Below, piece after piece: positions 8,903 through 18,670 of a stretch of DNA of 64,000 nt. The notes under the pieces are model-generated. The model was given only the letters and a program-made list of their open reading frames with translations. It was not told the DNA's origin and made no database searches. The position numbers and the translations under genes are program-made. The first letter of the stretch is position 1. Each line of letters begins with the position of its first letter. Origin of the DNA: CAYOHG01 sp964465125 (GTDB lineage Bacteria > Planctomycetota > Phycisphaerae > UBA1845 > Fen-1342); NCBI GenBank assembly GCA_964465125.1, contig CAYXIO010000010.1, forward strand, positions 22,610 to 86,609, written 5' to 3'.

Positions 8903-11242
8903 CTATGGACAGCCCTGGCCGAGCCGGGCAATCAGCGGGTTGATGTCGTCGAAATCCACAACGCCGGACGCATCCACGTCGCAATTCGCATACTGGCAAG
9001 ACGGCGGCTGGCCCAACTGCGCCATGTGCATGTCGATCCAGGCTTGCTCGCCGCCCAGGGCCGCGACGAAGAAGCCGATGTCGTCGAAGTCCACGTCGTT
9101 GTCGCAGTCGCAGTCGCCCCGGCAGATCGGCAGCGACTCAACCACGGAAAACGTCGCCGCGCTCTCGCCCCACGGGCCGTAGGTGGCGTCCGCGTGGTAG
9201 GAGCGCACGCGGACCTTGCAGTTGTTGCTGAGCACGGTCGGGGTCCAGGAAGTCGAGGTGGCGCCGTAGGGGGTGAGGGCGATCACGTCGGTCCAGGGCG
9301 TCGTATCGGACACCATCTGGACATAATCGACCCAGACCGAGTCATTACCACTGGTCACACTGGCGTTCTTTGTGTACTCCCATTTGACGGTGTGGTTGCC
9401 GGCCGAAAGAGTTGTGGAGTAGGACTGCCAGCCGCCACCGGTGCCGGAGGCGTGGACGACGCGGTTGCCGTCCACGTAGAAGTTGAAGTAGTCACCGTTC
9501 GCTTCGCTGCTGACCAGGTACCAGAAGCTGAAGTTGCCTTGCGAGGCGGTGCGCGACATCCAGGTGGTCTGGTTATGGGCGATCACGCCGGCGCGGGCCG
9601 AGCGTGTGCCGACGAGCGCGAACTGGGAGCTGATGGCCCAGTTGGCGTTGCCGCCGGTTTGGTAGTCCGCGCCGAGCGAGGTGCGTTCGAAGCTGTCGGT
9701 GAGGTTGCCGATCTGCCCCCAGTTGGTCGTCACCTGCACGTGGTAGCGATAAGTGGGGTTGACATTGGTCCACGCGATATCAGCGGGGACGCTGATGGGC
9801 AACTGCTCGCCGCCGTTGGGGTACGTAACGACCGGCGGCGGGGACATTGGCAGGTCGAGGTGCAGGGACTGCCCAGTTGTGACGACCACATTGGAGACGG
9901 TCAACGGCTCATAGCCGGGCGCGGCTACCGAAAGCATGTACGTGCCTGCGGGCAAGTAGCCGTGGTAGCGTCCGAAGCGGCCGGAGTGGTTGTACTCGCC
10001 GTTGGAGAAGCCCGCGCCGACGTAGTTGATCGTGGCGTTGACGATCGGCTCGCCGGTGAGGGCGTTTGTGACGTAGCCCCAGAGCGGGACGGTCCGCTGG
10101 ATGGCCCACAGAATGCCGGGCCAGACCAGGGCGGCCTCGGCCTGCGCGCTGGCGTACGACGGCTGGAACTCGGTGTGGGTCTCGATCAGGTTCGCGGCGG
10201 CGCCCATGTAGGCGAGCTGCCACTCGTAGTGCTCGCCCTCCGCGCTGGGGGCGCGCGTGGCACCGCCGTAGCCGGAGGCGGTGGCGAGGGCCGCGGCTTC
10301 GCTCTGTAGATAAGCGGTGTGTGGATGCGTCAGACAGTTGTACGAGTACAGTACCTCGCGTCCGGACGAGTGGTAGTCAATGACGCGGTGGAAATGACGG
10401 CCCTGGCTCCAGGCGATCATGGTTTGCGTTTCCGCTTCGGACGCGGCCGACGGACCTTTGTACGTTTCGGAAGCGGGGTTGGTGTCGCCGGAGCAGGCCG
10501 AGTCCCAGCCCATCGGGTAGTTGCGGTTGAGGTCAACTCCCGTGCCGCCGGCGAACACGTGCCGGTTTTTTCGCCACATGTTGTCGGTATTGTACATGTA
10601 GTTGTAGCCGTCCGGATTCCACACAGGGGCGATCCAGATCTCGTTGTTGTTGACCGCCGCCGTGATGTTCGGGTCGGAGCCATATTGCGACGTGAGCTGG
10701 TTGAGGGCGTGGAGTGCAATGACCGGGGTTACGACCTCGCGGGCGTGGTGGCAGCTCACGATCAGCACCGCCGGCTCGTCCTCATCGCTGGCGACGTTGT
10801 CCGACACCTTGACCGCAAACAGGTGGCGGCCCTCGACGGTGGTCGGTGCGCCGTACAGGGCCGTCACGTCCACCATCTGGCAAATCGACGGGTAGGCGGT
10901 CGCCTTGGCGGTCATCTCGGCGTAGAGGCCGTTCAGGTCGAGATAACCCGGCGGCAGGTCCGGCGCCTGCTCCGCGAGGATGTCGCGGAAGGGCCGGCCG
11001 ATCGCCAGCGTTTCCGGCTCGTAACCCAGGTCTTTCAACAGTTGGAGATACGGTTCCGAGACGATCAACTCGAGCGACTTATCGGTCACCGAGCCCTCGA
11101 GCACGTCGAAGCCCGCACGCTCCAATTCGACGGCCACAGCGCGGGCATCATCAGCCGCCACTTTCACGTGGCGGAGCGGCTCGGCCTGTGCGGTAGCAAC
11201 AAGACTGGCGACGAGGACGAGGGTCCAAACGAGGTGCTTCAC
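8903..11242 (-). CDS. secreted M14 zinc carboxypeptidase with dockerin-like C-terminus
   Basis: 779-residue secreted metallopeptidase predicted to trim C-terminal residues of extracellular proteins. Order: Sec signal (residues 1-20), propeptide-like region, M14 domain (about 95-395) with the zinc motif HHAREVVTP, the substrate Arg in DLNRNYP, the third zinc ligand in IDYHSS and the catalytic Glu in LIETHTEF. A carboxypeptidase-regulatory/CNA-B-like beta domain follows (about 400-470), then beta-rich modules, and finally two calcium-loop repeats (GDCDCDNDVDFDDI and NCDVDASGVVDFDDIN) like those of dockerins. The start is GTG 11242 with GGAG seven bases upstream. The same terminal module occurs in the 36.4-kb protein. 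Confidence 0.93.
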   Translation of the reverse strand: MKHLVWTLVLVASLVATAQAEPLRHVKVAADDARAVAVELERAGFDVLEGSVTDKSLELIVSEPYLQLLKDLGYEPETLAIGRPFRDILAEQAPDLPPGYLDLNGLYAEMTAKATAYPSICQMVDVTALYGAPTTVEGRHLFAVKVSDNVASDEDEPAVLIVSCHHAREVVTPVIALHALNQLTSQYGSDPNITAAVNNNEIWIAPVWNPDGYNYMYNTDNMWRKNRHVFAGGTGVDLNRNYPMGWDSACSGDTNPASETYKGPSAASEAETQTMIAWSQGRHFHRVIDYHSSGREVLYSYNCLTHPHTAYLQSEAAALATASGYGGATRAPSAEGEHYEWQLAYMGAAANLIETHTEFQPSYASAQAEAALVWPGILWAIQRTVPLWGYVTNALTGEPIVNATINYVGAGFSNGEYNHSGRFGRYHGYLPAGTYMLSVAAPGYEPLTVSNVVVTTGQSLHLDLPMSPPPVVTYPNGGEQLPISVPADIAWTNVNPTYRYHVQVTTNWGQIGNLTDSFERTSLGADYQTGGNANWAISSQFALVGTRSARAGVIAHNQTTWMSRTASQGNFSFWYLVSSEANGDYFNFYVDGNRVVHASGTGGGWQSYSTTLSAGNHTVKWEYTKNASVTSGNDSVWVDYVQMVSDTTPWTDVIALTPYGATSTSWTPTVLSNNCKVRVRSYHADATYGPWGESAATFSVVESLPICRGDCDCDNDVDFDDIGFFVAALGGEQAWIDMHMAQLGQPPSCQYANCDVDASGVVDFDDINPLIARLGQGCP

Positions 11243-11537
11243 GGTCGATCTCCAGTAGGGGGCGCGGGGCTTTGCTGCGCAGGAGCGTCCGCCGGTCCCA
11301 GGACGTGACGGTCATCGGCGGCCGGTTCGGTCATGCGCGGGCGAATAACGGCGTTGAGCCATGGGACGAGGGTTGCCTCTGACCCTCTGCCGGGCGGCCA
11401 CGTGGGGGCCGCCACGAGCCACCCCTATCATATCGCCGCCGCCACCGGCGACGAAGCCGATTTGTAGGTTCACGTCGGATGGGGGCGTTTCCGACCGCCC
11501 GCGAGTCGGCCGGGCGCGGCGAGTACAATCCGCCGTG

Positions 11538-12509
11538 ATGGGTCTGGTCACCGCCCCGCCGGCGCTGCTCTGCGTGCGCGAACTACGCGTGCATTTTCAG
11601 ACGCGCCGGGGACTGTTCCGCCGCACTGCCGCGGTGCTGCGGGCGGTGGATGGCGTTTCGCTGGAATTGCCGCGCGGCCGGACACTCGGCCTGGTGGGCG
11701 AGAGCGGGTGCGGAAAGTCCACCTTGGCCAGGGCGATTCTGCGTCTGATACCCGCCACGTCGGGCCAGGTTGTCTTCGATGGACAGGATGTTCTGGGACT
11801 TTCAGCGCGTGAGTTGCGTCGGCTGCGGCGAAGTGCGCAGCTCGTCTTTCAGGACCCCTACGGAAGTTTGAACCCGCGCCTGCGCGTCGAGACGATCGTG
11901 GGCGAAGCGCTGACCGTCCACGGCCTCGTCCGCAACCGGGCGGAACGCCGCACGCGCGTCGCGGAGTTGCTCGGGCGGGTCGGGCTGGCCGCCGACGCAC
12001 TGGACCGCTTTCCACACGAGTTCTCCGGCGGGCAGCGGCAACGCATCGGAATCGCGCGGGCGCTGGCGGTTCAACCGGCGCTGTTGGTGTGTGACGAGCC
12101 GGTGTCGGCGCTCGACGTATCGATCCAGGCGCAAATCCTGAATCTGCTGGCCGAGCTTCAGGAGCAGTTCGGTTTGACCTACCTGTTCATTGCGCACAGC
12201 CTGGCGGTGGTGCGGCACTTGTGTGATGAGGTCGCCGTCATGTACCTGGGCCGCATCGTCGAGTACGCGCCCGCCGACGAGTTGTTCGCGAACCCGCGGC
12301 ACCCGTACACGCAAGCGTTGTGCGCGGCCGCGACCGACTTTGCCGACAGACTCGCCGGCGAGCCGCCCAGCCCGCTGGACGCGCCGGCGGGCTGTCCGTT
12401 TCAGCCGCGCTGTACGCGGGCGGAGGCGCGCTGCCAGAGCAAGTGCCCGGGCCTGGACACGCGCCCCGGACTGCCTGCGCCGCACCGCGTCGCGTGCCAC
12501 TTCGCTTAG
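11538..12509 (+). CDS. oligopeptide/dipeptide ABC transporter ATP-binding protein (OppF/DppF type)
   Basis: 323-residue cytoplasmic ATPase that would energise import of peptides. Walker A is [12 protein letters not shown], the Q-loop is [12 protein letters not shown], the signature is [16 protein letters not shown] and Walker [15 protein letters not shown]. The C-terminal oligopeptide-binding extension carries the typical Cys cluster ([17 protein letters not shown]), which classifies it as OppF/DppF. The ATG at 11538 begins MGLVTAPP; the upstream in-frame extension is non-domain sequence. No permease or binding-protein genes are adjacent, so its partners must lie elsewhere. Confidence 0.9.
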   Translation: MGLVTAPPALLCVRELRVHFQTRRGLFRRTAAVLRAVDGVSLELPRGRTLGLVGESGCGKSTLARAILRLIPATSGQVVFDGQDVLGLSARELRRLRRSAQLVFQDPYGSLNPRLRVETIVGEALTVHGLVRNRAERRTRVAELLGRVGLAADALDRFPHEFSGGQRQRIGIARALAVQPALLVCDEPVSALDVSIQAQILNLLAELQEQFGLTYLFIAHSLAVVRHLCDEVAVMYLGRIVEYAPADELFANPRHPYTQALCAAATDFADRLAGEPPSPLDAPAGCPFQPRCTRAEARCQSKCPGLDTRPGLPAPHRVACHFA

Positions 12510-12558
12510 TACTGCGTCGGTTTTTGGGGCGAGTTGGGCGTGGAGTTGTCCCGGTTTC

Positions 12559-12583
12559 GCACCGGCGGGACGCCGATGCTCCC
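12559..12583 (-). repeat. palindromic element, family A (variant)
   Basis: Reads on the minus strand as GGGAGCATCGGCG followed by a stem-completing half ending GGTGC. It sits between the OppF-type and EamA genes. It is a diverged copy of the family at 34285-34348. Confidence 0.55.
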
Positions 12584-12634
12584 GGCGCACGAGGGCGAAA
12601 CCCGGCGTAGAATGCCCCGCGCGGGGCGAAGCTG

Positions 12635-13513
12635 GTGTGCGGCGTGCGTGGTGCTTACCTACAAGGGCTGGTGCCGGTGTTGGCGTGGGGCGCATCGTTC
12701 GTGGTGACGCGCATCGCGCTCGAGAGTTTCAGCGCCTACGGCCTGGTGGCCACTCGGGGCTGGGCAGGGGCGCTGCTCCTGGCCGGGTTGCTGGGGACCG
12801 TCGGCGCGCGCCTGCACGTGGCGCGTGCGGACCGCCCCCTCGCGATCTTCCTGGGTGTGGTCCTGGCGGTCCACCTGCTGCTCCAGGCCCACGGCCTGCG
12901 CTACACCTCCGCCATCAACACTGGCTGGATCATCGGCTTCATCCCCGTCACCATCGCGATCGGCGCCCACGCTCTGGGGCAACAACGGCTCCGCCTGCTG
13001 GGTTGGGCGGGCGTGCTGGTCGGAACGGCGGGCGTGCTGGCGGTGACCCTGCGGACGCCGCCGAACTTCGCGCAGGCCCGCTGGGGCGACCTGCTCCAGG
13101 TCGCCTCGTGTTTCACGTGGACGATCTACACGCTGGCGGGCGCGCGGCTGATGCAGCGCACCGGCGCCCTGGCGCTATCGACCCTGACGATGGCCATCGC
13201 GGCGCTGCTGGTCAGTCCGGTGGCGGCGTACGCGGGTTGGCAAAGCGGGCCGTGGACGGGGAGCGGGTTGCTCGCGATGGCGTTTCTGGGGCTGATTTGC
13301 AGCGGAATCGCGTACTACCTGTGGTTCGCGGCGCAGCACGCGCTGGGGCCGGCCCGGCTCGGCGCCCTGCTATACCTCGAGCCGTTTTCGACGCTCGCCG
13401 CCGGGGTCGTGTTGGTTCACGAGCCCGTGACGCTCAACGCGCTGGTGGGTGGTCTGGGGGTGCTGCTCGGCGTGTGGCTCGTGGCGCATGGAACGACGCG
13501 CGGGGCGACGTAG
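12635..13513 (+). CDS. EamA/DMT family permease
   Basis: 292-residue inner membrane protein with ten hydrophobic segments arranged as two EamA repeats of five helices. Typical motifs are the first-repeat WGASFVVTRIALE, ALRYTS-like sequence (HGLRYTSAINTG) near helix 4, and the second-repeat WTIYTLAGARLM with a final LEPFSTLAAGVVLVHEPVT helix pair. Members export or import small metabolites; the substrate is unknown. The start is GTG at 12635. The 3' end converges on the secreted-protein gene, 22 bp away. Confidence 0.88.
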   Translation: MCGVRGAYLQGLVPVLAWGASFVVTRIALESFSAYGLVATRGWAGALLLAGLLGTVGARLHVARADRPLAIFLGVVLAVHLLLQAHGLRYTSAINTGWIIGFIPVTIAIGAHALGQQRLRLLGWAGVLVGTAGVLAVTLRTPPNFAQARWGDLLQVASCFTWTIYTLAGARLMQRTGALALSTLTMAIAALLVSPVAAYAGWQSGPWTGSGLLAMAFLGLICSGIAYYLWFAAQHALGPARLGALLYLEPFSTLAAGVVLVHEPVTLNALVGGLGVLLGVWLVAHGTTRGAT

Positions 13514-13535
13514 CGGAACGCAGCGCTGGCGTGCG

Positions 13536-15287
13536 TCAATACGCCCTGCGGGCGACGTCACCCAGGTCGCGGGCGGATTCGGTCAGGACGCGCACCGGTT
13601 CGGCGGGGAGAAACAGCTCGGCCCGCAGACCCGCGCTCTCCACGTAAAGGCCCAGGCCGATGAGCGGCGACTCACGCGGGCTGATCGTCAGCGCCGGCAG
13701 GGGCAAACCCGCCTCTTCAATGAGCGTGAGCAGGCCGCTGAACAGCCGCGGCAGATCGGCCAACAGGCAGAAGTGCGGTTGGGTCGAGAGCCGGGCGAGG
13801 GCCGCATTCACGCGGGCATCCGCGATGAGCCGCGGAGTCTCCGCGTTGAGCAGCCCCGTCAGCGTCGCACGGGCCGCGTCGCGCGGACCGCAGACAAACG
13901 CCAGGCCGTCCGCATGGGAGGCCGCGTAAAACGACCCGTCCTCGCCGTAAAGTGATTTCAGCAGCGCGTGAGAGGTGTCCCCGGTGGCTTCGACGTCAAG
14001 CTGGTAACGGTCCGCGTCCACCCCGGCGACCTGCTCGCTTGGCTGCGGCGTCACGGCCATCGGGAACGTGCCCCACGACTTCAACAGCGCGGGCGTCAGC
14101 GTGCAGACCGCACGCAAATCGCGCTTCACACCCTCCGCGTCGGTCGTGAAATGCAGCCCCCAGTAGAGCATGCCCGGCGCGCCCGGCGAAAAGTCGCACG
14201 CCGCGCTGCCGCCGGTCAGCTTGCGATGCATGTCCAGACTGCGCTGGAGGACCGCGTCGATCCGCTCGGCCCCGACCTTCTCCTTGAGTGCGTCCCCGGC
14301 AAACAGCGCGCGGCAGAGCGATGTGTTCCAGCTTTCGCCGCCGGCTGGCTCGGGCCACTCGTAGGAAAGCACGACATCTGCGGGTCGGCTGGGCAAGCCG
14401 CGCAGCAGCGGGCGCGTCGGCCGTGGAATCGCCGCGAGGTATTTCGCGATGCGGCCGTCGGCGGCGAACCGGGCGCGCGGCACGAGGAACACGCCGTCGG
14501 CGTCCAGGCGCAATGTCAAGCTGAACATCTGGGCCTCGGCCAACGCGTGGCGGGTTTGCCCAAGCAGCCAATCCCAGAACTTGAGTGCGATTTCCGCGTC
14601 GGAGGCGTTCGCCGCCATGCCCAGGTAGAGGCAGCGGGCGGCCAGCGACAGATGGGATTCCAGAGTCTCGCGCCAGGCCGGGACGTCGACCAGCACGAAG
14701 GCCTGCCAGCCGCGTGGGGCGGCGGCGACTTCCAGGCGGAGTTGGGCTACGAATTTGCCGGAGGCGTCGAGCGCCCGGCGCAGCTCGTCCTTTTCGCGCA
14801 CCACAAGCACGACCCCTTCGGTCGTGGTGGCGACACACTGTTCGCCGCCGAACTCGTAGACCAGCACGCCGTCGCGCAGGCGGGTGGGTTGCGTGGCGGG
14901 CAGCCAGGCATCGCTGCGGCTGCGCGTGGCGATGAGCAGCGGCTCCGGGCTGGTGGCCGAAAGAGCGACGGCCACGGCCCCGCCGGTATCCAGCGCCCCC
15001 GCCGCCTGGCCGAGGAAGTTCTCCAGCACGCTGCGCGGGGCGAATTCGGCGAGTTCCGGGACACCCGCGGCGGTGCCGAAGGCGGCGGCGCCGCGCGTAA
15101 GGTCATCCAAACGCGGCACGAGCAGCAGGACGTGCGTGTCGTCGGGGACGTAGCGCAGGACGGCTGCGACACTCGGGCTCAGCGCGGCGGGTGCGGTGGT
15201 CGGCGCGGGCGCGCTGGCGGGCGTTTGCGCGAGTGCGCTGGCGCCGAGCGTGATCGTGAGACACAAGCTCGCGGCCCATCGCCGCAT
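13536..15287 (-). CDS. secreted protein of unknown function (DUF3352-like in outline)
   Basis: 583 residues from ATG 15287, which follows a GGAAG leader. A Sec signal peptide (MRRWAASLCLTITLGASALA) is followed by an Ala/Pro/Thr linker and a long alpha/beta region beginning VLRYVPDDTHVLLLVPRLDD. That opening, and the repeated pattern of strands followed by LVRVDVPAW-like helices, resembles large planctomycete exported proteins grouped with DUF3352, but I cannot confirm this by eye. No catalytic motif was found. It is monocistronic by position. Confidence 0.7.
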   Translation of the reverse strand: MRRWAASLCLTITLGASALAQTPASAPAPTTAPAALSPSVAAVLRYVPDDTHVLLLVPRLDDLTRGAAAFGTAAGVPELAEFAPRSVLENFLGQAAGALDTGGAVAVALSATSPEPLLIATRSRSDAWLPATQPTRLRDGVLVYEFGGEQCVATTTEGVVLVVREKDELRRALDASGKFVAQLRLEVAAAPRGWQAFVLVDVPAWRETLESHLSLAARCLYLGMAANASDAEIALKFWDWLLGQTRHALAEAQMFSLTLRLDADGVFLVPRARFAADGRIAKYLAAIPRPTRPLLRGLPSRPADVVLSYEWPEPAGGESWNTSLCRALFAGDALKEKVGAERIDAVLQRSLDMHRKLTGGSAACDFSPGAPGMLYWGLHFTTDAEGVKRDLRAVCTLTPALLKSWGTFPMAVTPQPSEQVAGVDADRYQLDVEATGDTSHALLKSLYGEDGSFYAASHADGLAFVCGPRDAARATLTGLLNAETPRLIADARVNAALARLSTQPHFCLLADLPRLFSGLLTLIEEAGLPLPALTISPRESPLIGLGLYVESAGLRAELFLPAEPVRVLTESARDLGDVARRAY

Positions 15288-15507
15288 CTTCCGGCTCCCT
15301 GACCCAGGCGTGCCGCACGCGCGAGCGGTCCAACCGCAAGCGCGACGGCGCCGCACACTGATTACAGCCCCGCGACGGGTGGAAGTCGAGTTTCGCGGGA
15401 CAACTTCCGACAACGGCCACGGGAGCGGGGATTATAGGTTATCGGCGCGTGATCGTTCAACGGCGTGGAATTGCGGGGACCGGCGGTTGCGGCCGATACA
15501 CTGGCGT

Positions 15508-15573
15508 GGAGCACGGACTATCAGTCCGTGCGTGGAGCACAGAGTGTGTGGAGCACAGACTATTAGTCTGTGC
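15508..15573 (+). repeat. cluster of palindromic elements, family B
   Basis: Two full copies, 15508-15531 and 15550-15573, flank a partial one near 15533. Each has GGAGCA, a 9-bp stem (GCACGGACT/AGTCCGTGC in the first, GCACAGACT/AGTCTGTGC in the second) and a 3-nt loop (ATC or ATT). They lie in the gap before the 15658 gene. Confidence 0.85.
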
Positions 15574-15657
15574 GACATCCGTACAAGACCGTGACGCTCT
15601 GAATCTCGGCGCGGTGTCCGCGGGCGGGGCACGGCGCCGACGAAGATGTGAGCAATC

Positions 15658-16152
15658 GTGTCATCCTCATCGTCCAACACGCTCGTCAGCGGTGCGGAAA
15701 TCGACGCCGCGCTGGGCGAGGCCGCGGCCAACCCGGCTGCCATTCCAAGCCTGGATGCCGGCGCGACGACGCCGGTGGTCCCGGTGCCGGTCGAAGCCGC
15801 GCCGCGGCCGCATGCACTCGCGGCGGAAGCACCGGCCCGCGGCGGCGGCGCCACTTCGTCGCCGCCCACTTCGGACGCGCCCGACGTCGCCGGCGTCGAC
15901 TACGGCGAGCACGGGTTCATCTACCGGTCGATCGATCTCGTTCTGTGGTTGGTCAACCGCCCGTTTCAATTCGCGACGCCGAACGTGCGCCGGCTGGTCG
16001 GCTTCGCGGCCCTGGTCACGATCGGGATGTCGTCGCTGGCGTTGTATCTGCTGCCGAAGCTGCTGCCGCCGCGCGACACGATTTCGGTGTTCAGGCAGCA
16101 GATCGCGGACGCGCGCGCCGGCGGGCCAGCCGCCACGCCGCACGCCCCGTGA
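15658..16152 (+). CDS. small single-pass membrane protein, unknown
   Basis: 164 residues from GTG 15658. The first 95 residues are Ala/Pro-rich and probably disordered; residues about 110-140 include an amphipathic stretch (SIDLVLWLVNRPFQF) and one membrane helix (LVGFAALVTIGMSSLALYLL). No family was recognised. The 3' end overlaps the convergent VTT gene by about 60 bp. The opposite strand is also open here, but its translation is Arg-rich and unlike a protein, so I favour this frame. Confidence 0.55.
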   Translation: MSSSSSNTLVSGAEIDAALGEAAANPAAIPSLDAGATTPVVPVPVEAAPRPHALAAEAPARGGGATSSPPTSDAPDVAGVDYGEHGFIYRSIDLVLWLVNRPFQFATPNVRRLVGFAALVTIGMSSLALYLLPKLLPPRDTISVFRQQIADARAGGPAATPHAP

Positions 16153-16837
16153 ACCCAGCCAGCACCAGGCCGCCTTGGATCGCCAGAATCTGCCATTCGG
16201 TGAAGCTGAAGAACACCGCGCACGTGGCGAAGATCACGTAGCGCGGCGTGCGGCCCAGGAGATAGGCCAGCCCGAAACGCAGGCGGGGGTAGCCGTGCAG
16301 AATCGCGAGCCAGCGCACGGCATCCACCGGAAGCGGGAAGAACGCGACGAGCGTCAGCACGCCGAACGGGGCGCGTTCGAACCAGCGCAACGCCCATTCG
16401 TAGGCCGGGGTTCGGCGCAGCCGCGCGCCCAGGCCGCCGCCGAAGCCGTAGGCAAGCAGGTGATACTCGCTCAGGTTGGCAACCGCGGTCGCCAGCGCGC
16501 CGAGCATGGCCACTGCGGCGACGTTCAACCCGGCGTGCGGCAGAAGTGCGTATTGCGGCGACGCGGCGAGCAGCACGATCCAGGCCGTGGGCAGCGGGAC
16601 CAGCGTGTTGCACAAGCTCAGGTAGAAGCACATCAGCGCGACGATCACGCCGCGCATCGCGAGCGCGTCGTCGAACCGGTCCCAGCGTGCGGTGAGCCAG
16701 ACCGTCAGCAGCGCGAGGCCGCCCAGCCAGACCAGGAACACGGCGAACCAGGCGCGCGTGTGCGGCAGGGCCCGGCCGCGCGCGGCGTCAGAGCCGTGAC
16801 ACACGGCCGCATCGATGCTCGGCTGAAGCTCAGTCAA
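16091..16837 (-). CDS. VTT/DedA-like membrane protein
   Basis: 248 residues with six or so membrane helices. The pattern around VPLPTAWIVLLAASPQ, then FERAPFGVLTLVAFFPLPVD and FGLAYLLGRTPRYVIFA matches the VTT (SNARE-associated, YqaA/DedA) domain, whose members are lipid scramblases or membrane-homeostasis proteins. The start is TTG 16837, overlapping the ATPase stop by 8 bp; it is only inferred and a later start is possible. It follows the ABC pair and may be co-transcribed with it. Confidence 0.72.
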   Translation of the reverse strand: MTELQPSIDAAVCHGSDAARGRALPHTRAWFAVFLVWLGGLALLTVWLTARWDRFDDALAMRGVIVALMCFYLSLCNTLVPLPTAWIVLLAASPQYALLPHAGLNVAAVAMLGALATAVANLSEYHLLAYGFGGGLGARLRRTPAYEWALRWFERAPFGVLTLVAFFPLPVDAVRWLAILHGYPRLRFGLAYLLGRTPRYVIFATCAVFFSFTEWQILAIQGGLVLAGFTGRAAWRLARRRARPRSAA

Positions 16838-17504
16838 CGAAACGCCCGTCCCGCATGTGCCGCACGCGGTCGGCCTGTACCGCGAGCTGCTCGTTGTGCG
16901 TAATCATCACGATCGTCTGGCCGTCCCGGCGGTGAAACTCGGTCAGCAACTCCAGCACGCCGGCCGCATTGGCGGAATCGAGATTCCCGGTCGGCTCGTC
17001 GGCCAGCAGCAGCGCGGGACGGCCGATCACGGCGCGCGCCAGGGCGACCCGCTGCTGTTGCCCCACCGAAAGCTGGCCGGGTTTCTTGTGTTCGACGCCG
17101 GTGAGTCCGACGCGCGCGAGCATCTCCGTCACTTGTCCGTCCGCCGCCACGCCGCGCAGTTGCAGCGGCAGCGCGACATTGCGGCGGACGTTCAGCGTGC
17201 GCAGCAGATTGAAGCGCTGGAAGACGAAGCCGAGGGCCGCGCGGCGCAGGCGCGTGCGGCCAGCTTCGTCGAGCGCGGGGGCGTCGTGCCCGGCGATGCG
17301 CAGGGTTTGCGCCCGCGTCGGCGTGAGCATCAGCCCGAGGATGTTGAGCAGGGTCGTCTTGCCGCAGCCGGACGGTCCCATGATGACGACGAACTCGCCT
17401 CGGCGGACATGGAAATCCAGGCCGTGCAGCACCGGCTCCACGACGCCGCCGTGCGTGTAGGCGTGGTGCAGGTCGCGCACGTCGATCATCAGGTCAGCGG
17501 TCAT
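16830..17504 (-). CDS. ABC transporter ATP-binding protein (LolD/MacB type)
   Basis: 224-residue ATPase. Walker [14 protein letters not shown]-loop VFQRFNLL, signature [16 protein letters not shown] (LSVGQ in place of LSGGQ) and Walker [14 protein letters not shown] identify the LolD/MacB/FtsE subgroup, which works with FtsX-fold permeases in mechanotransmission rather than classical transport. It overlaps the permease start region by 4 bp (ATGA), so the two form one transporter. The start is ATG 17504. Confidence 0.92.
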   Translation of the reverse strand: MTADLMIDVRDLHHAYTHGGVVEPVLHGLDFHVRRGEFVVIMGPSGCGKTTLLNILGLMLTPTRAQTLRIAGHDAPALDEAGRTRLRRAALGFVFQRFNLLRTLNVRRNVALPLQLRGVAADGQVTEMLARVGLTGVEHKKPGQLSVGQQQRVALARAVIGRPALLLADEPTGNLDSANAAGVLELLTEFHRRDGQTIVMITHNEQLAVQADRVRHMRDGRFVD

Positions 17505-18670
17505 TCGGTGCTCAGGGCGACGGCGGGGTCAAGTCGGGCGGCGCGGTAGCCGGGATAGAGCGCGCTGAGGACGCCCCCGACGACGCCGATGACGATCGCG
17601 AGCGCGAGCGCGCGAAGCTCAAGTTCGACGGTCAGGAGCGGCTTGTAGAGCAGGAGACCGCCGCGGGCCGCGCAGGCGAGCGTAAGACCAAGCGCGACGC
17701 CGCCCAGCGAGATGAGCAGCGCTTCGTGTATCGCCAGTCGGATCAGCCCCGCGCGCCCGACGCCGAGGGCTTTGAGAACGCCGATTTCGCGCGTGCGTTC
17801 GATGATGGCCGTGTACATCGTCAGGAGGATGAAAAGGAAGCAGGCGACGAGGGCCACGCCGCTGGAGGCGTTCAGGTAGAGATTGACCTGCGCGAAGCTG
17901 TCGCGCAGCAGCCGCCCGTAGTCGCTTTTCAACTCGACGCGCACGTCGGTGCCCAGCTCGCGCTGGAAACGCTCGGCCGCGGCCAACGGGTCCAACCCCG
18001 GGCGGAGTTTGAGGAAGTACATGCTGGCGCTGGGCTCGCCGGAGACGACGATCTCGCGGAGCGTTTCGAGCGGGGCGAAGACGCGCCCGGCGACGCCGGC
18101 TTCGACGACGCCGACGATGCGGAAGGCCTGTCCCATGATCTGGATTTCGTCGCCCGGGTGATAGTCCCCGACGCGCTGGAGGCGCTCGTCGATCACGAGT
18201 TCCCTGGGGAGCATGGGCCTCTGGCCCGTGCGATCCGTCGGGTCTGCCGCAACGGAGGCGCCAAGCTCAAAGAGCCGGCCTTGCAAAACCCGCCGCGGGC
18301 CTAGAAACGCCGGCATCTGCCGCGGATCGACCCCGAACAGTCGCTGTTGCTGCCCACCCATCCGCACTTGTCCGAAGAACACGGGCACGACGTCCGCGGC
18401 CAATGGTCCGTGTTCATCGGCGGACCGGCGCAGGTGTTCTGCGTGTCCCCGGCGAAACGGGGCCCCGTTGGTGAAGATGACGTTCTCCTGGGCGGGCAGG
18501 ACGACCAACTCGGCGTCAACGCTTTGCATGCGCTGATCGACCTCGGCGAGCGACCCGCTCGCCAAGCCGCGCGAGACGAGCATGAGCATGATGCCGATGC
18601 CCACGGCCAGCGCGCTGAGCAGGCTGCGGAGCTTGTGGTGCGTCAGGTTGGCCCAGGCGAGGGCAAACAC
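17501..18670 (-). CDS. FtsX-like (MacB/LolC-type) ABC transporter permease
   Basis: 389 residues. One N-terminal membrane helix (LRSLLSALAVGIGIMLMLV), a large periplasmic MacB_PCD-like domain (about 45-245) and three C-terminal helices with the FtsX motif TMYTAIIERTREIGVLKALG followed by YPGYRAARLDPAVAL at the end. Start GTG 18670. Residues about 147-156 (RTGQRPMLP) are encoded by an inserted palindromic element at 18207-18231, so the insertion sits in frame in a periplasmic loop. Partner of the adjacent ATPase. Confidence 0.9.
   Translation of the reverse strand: MFALAWANLTHHKLRSLLSALAVGIGIMLMLVSRGLASGSLAEVDQRMQSVDAELVVLPAQENVIFTNGAPFRRGHAEHLRRSADEHGPLAADVVPVFFGQVRMGGQQQRLFGVDPRQMPAFLGPRRVLQGRLFELGASVAADPTDRTGQRPMLPRELVIDERLQRVGDYHPGDEIQIMGQAFRIVGVVEAGVAGRVFAPLETLREIVVSGEPSASMYFLKLRPGLDPLAAAERFQRELGTDVRVELKSDYGRLLRDSFAQVNLYLNASSGVALVACFLFILLTMYTAIIERTREIGVLKALGVGRAGLIRLAIHEALLISLGGVALGLTLACAARGGLLLYKPLLTVELELRALALAIVIGVVGGVLSALYPGYRAARLDPAVALSTE
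18207..18231 (+). repeat. palindromic element, family A, inside the permease gene
   Basis: Stem halves GCATGGGCC and GGCCCGTGC with a TCT loop. On the coding (minus) strand it is read as RTGQRPMLP without breaking the frame. Confidence 0.85.

Noticed and set aside
8708..10309. 533-residue plus-strand open frame
   Set aside because: It is the shadow of the M14 carboxypeptidase on the other strand; composition is low-complexity and no domain is present.
15432..15869. Minus-strand frame across the family B repeats
   Set aside because: Its sequence comes from the repeats and a shadow of the 15658 gene; no start signal was found.
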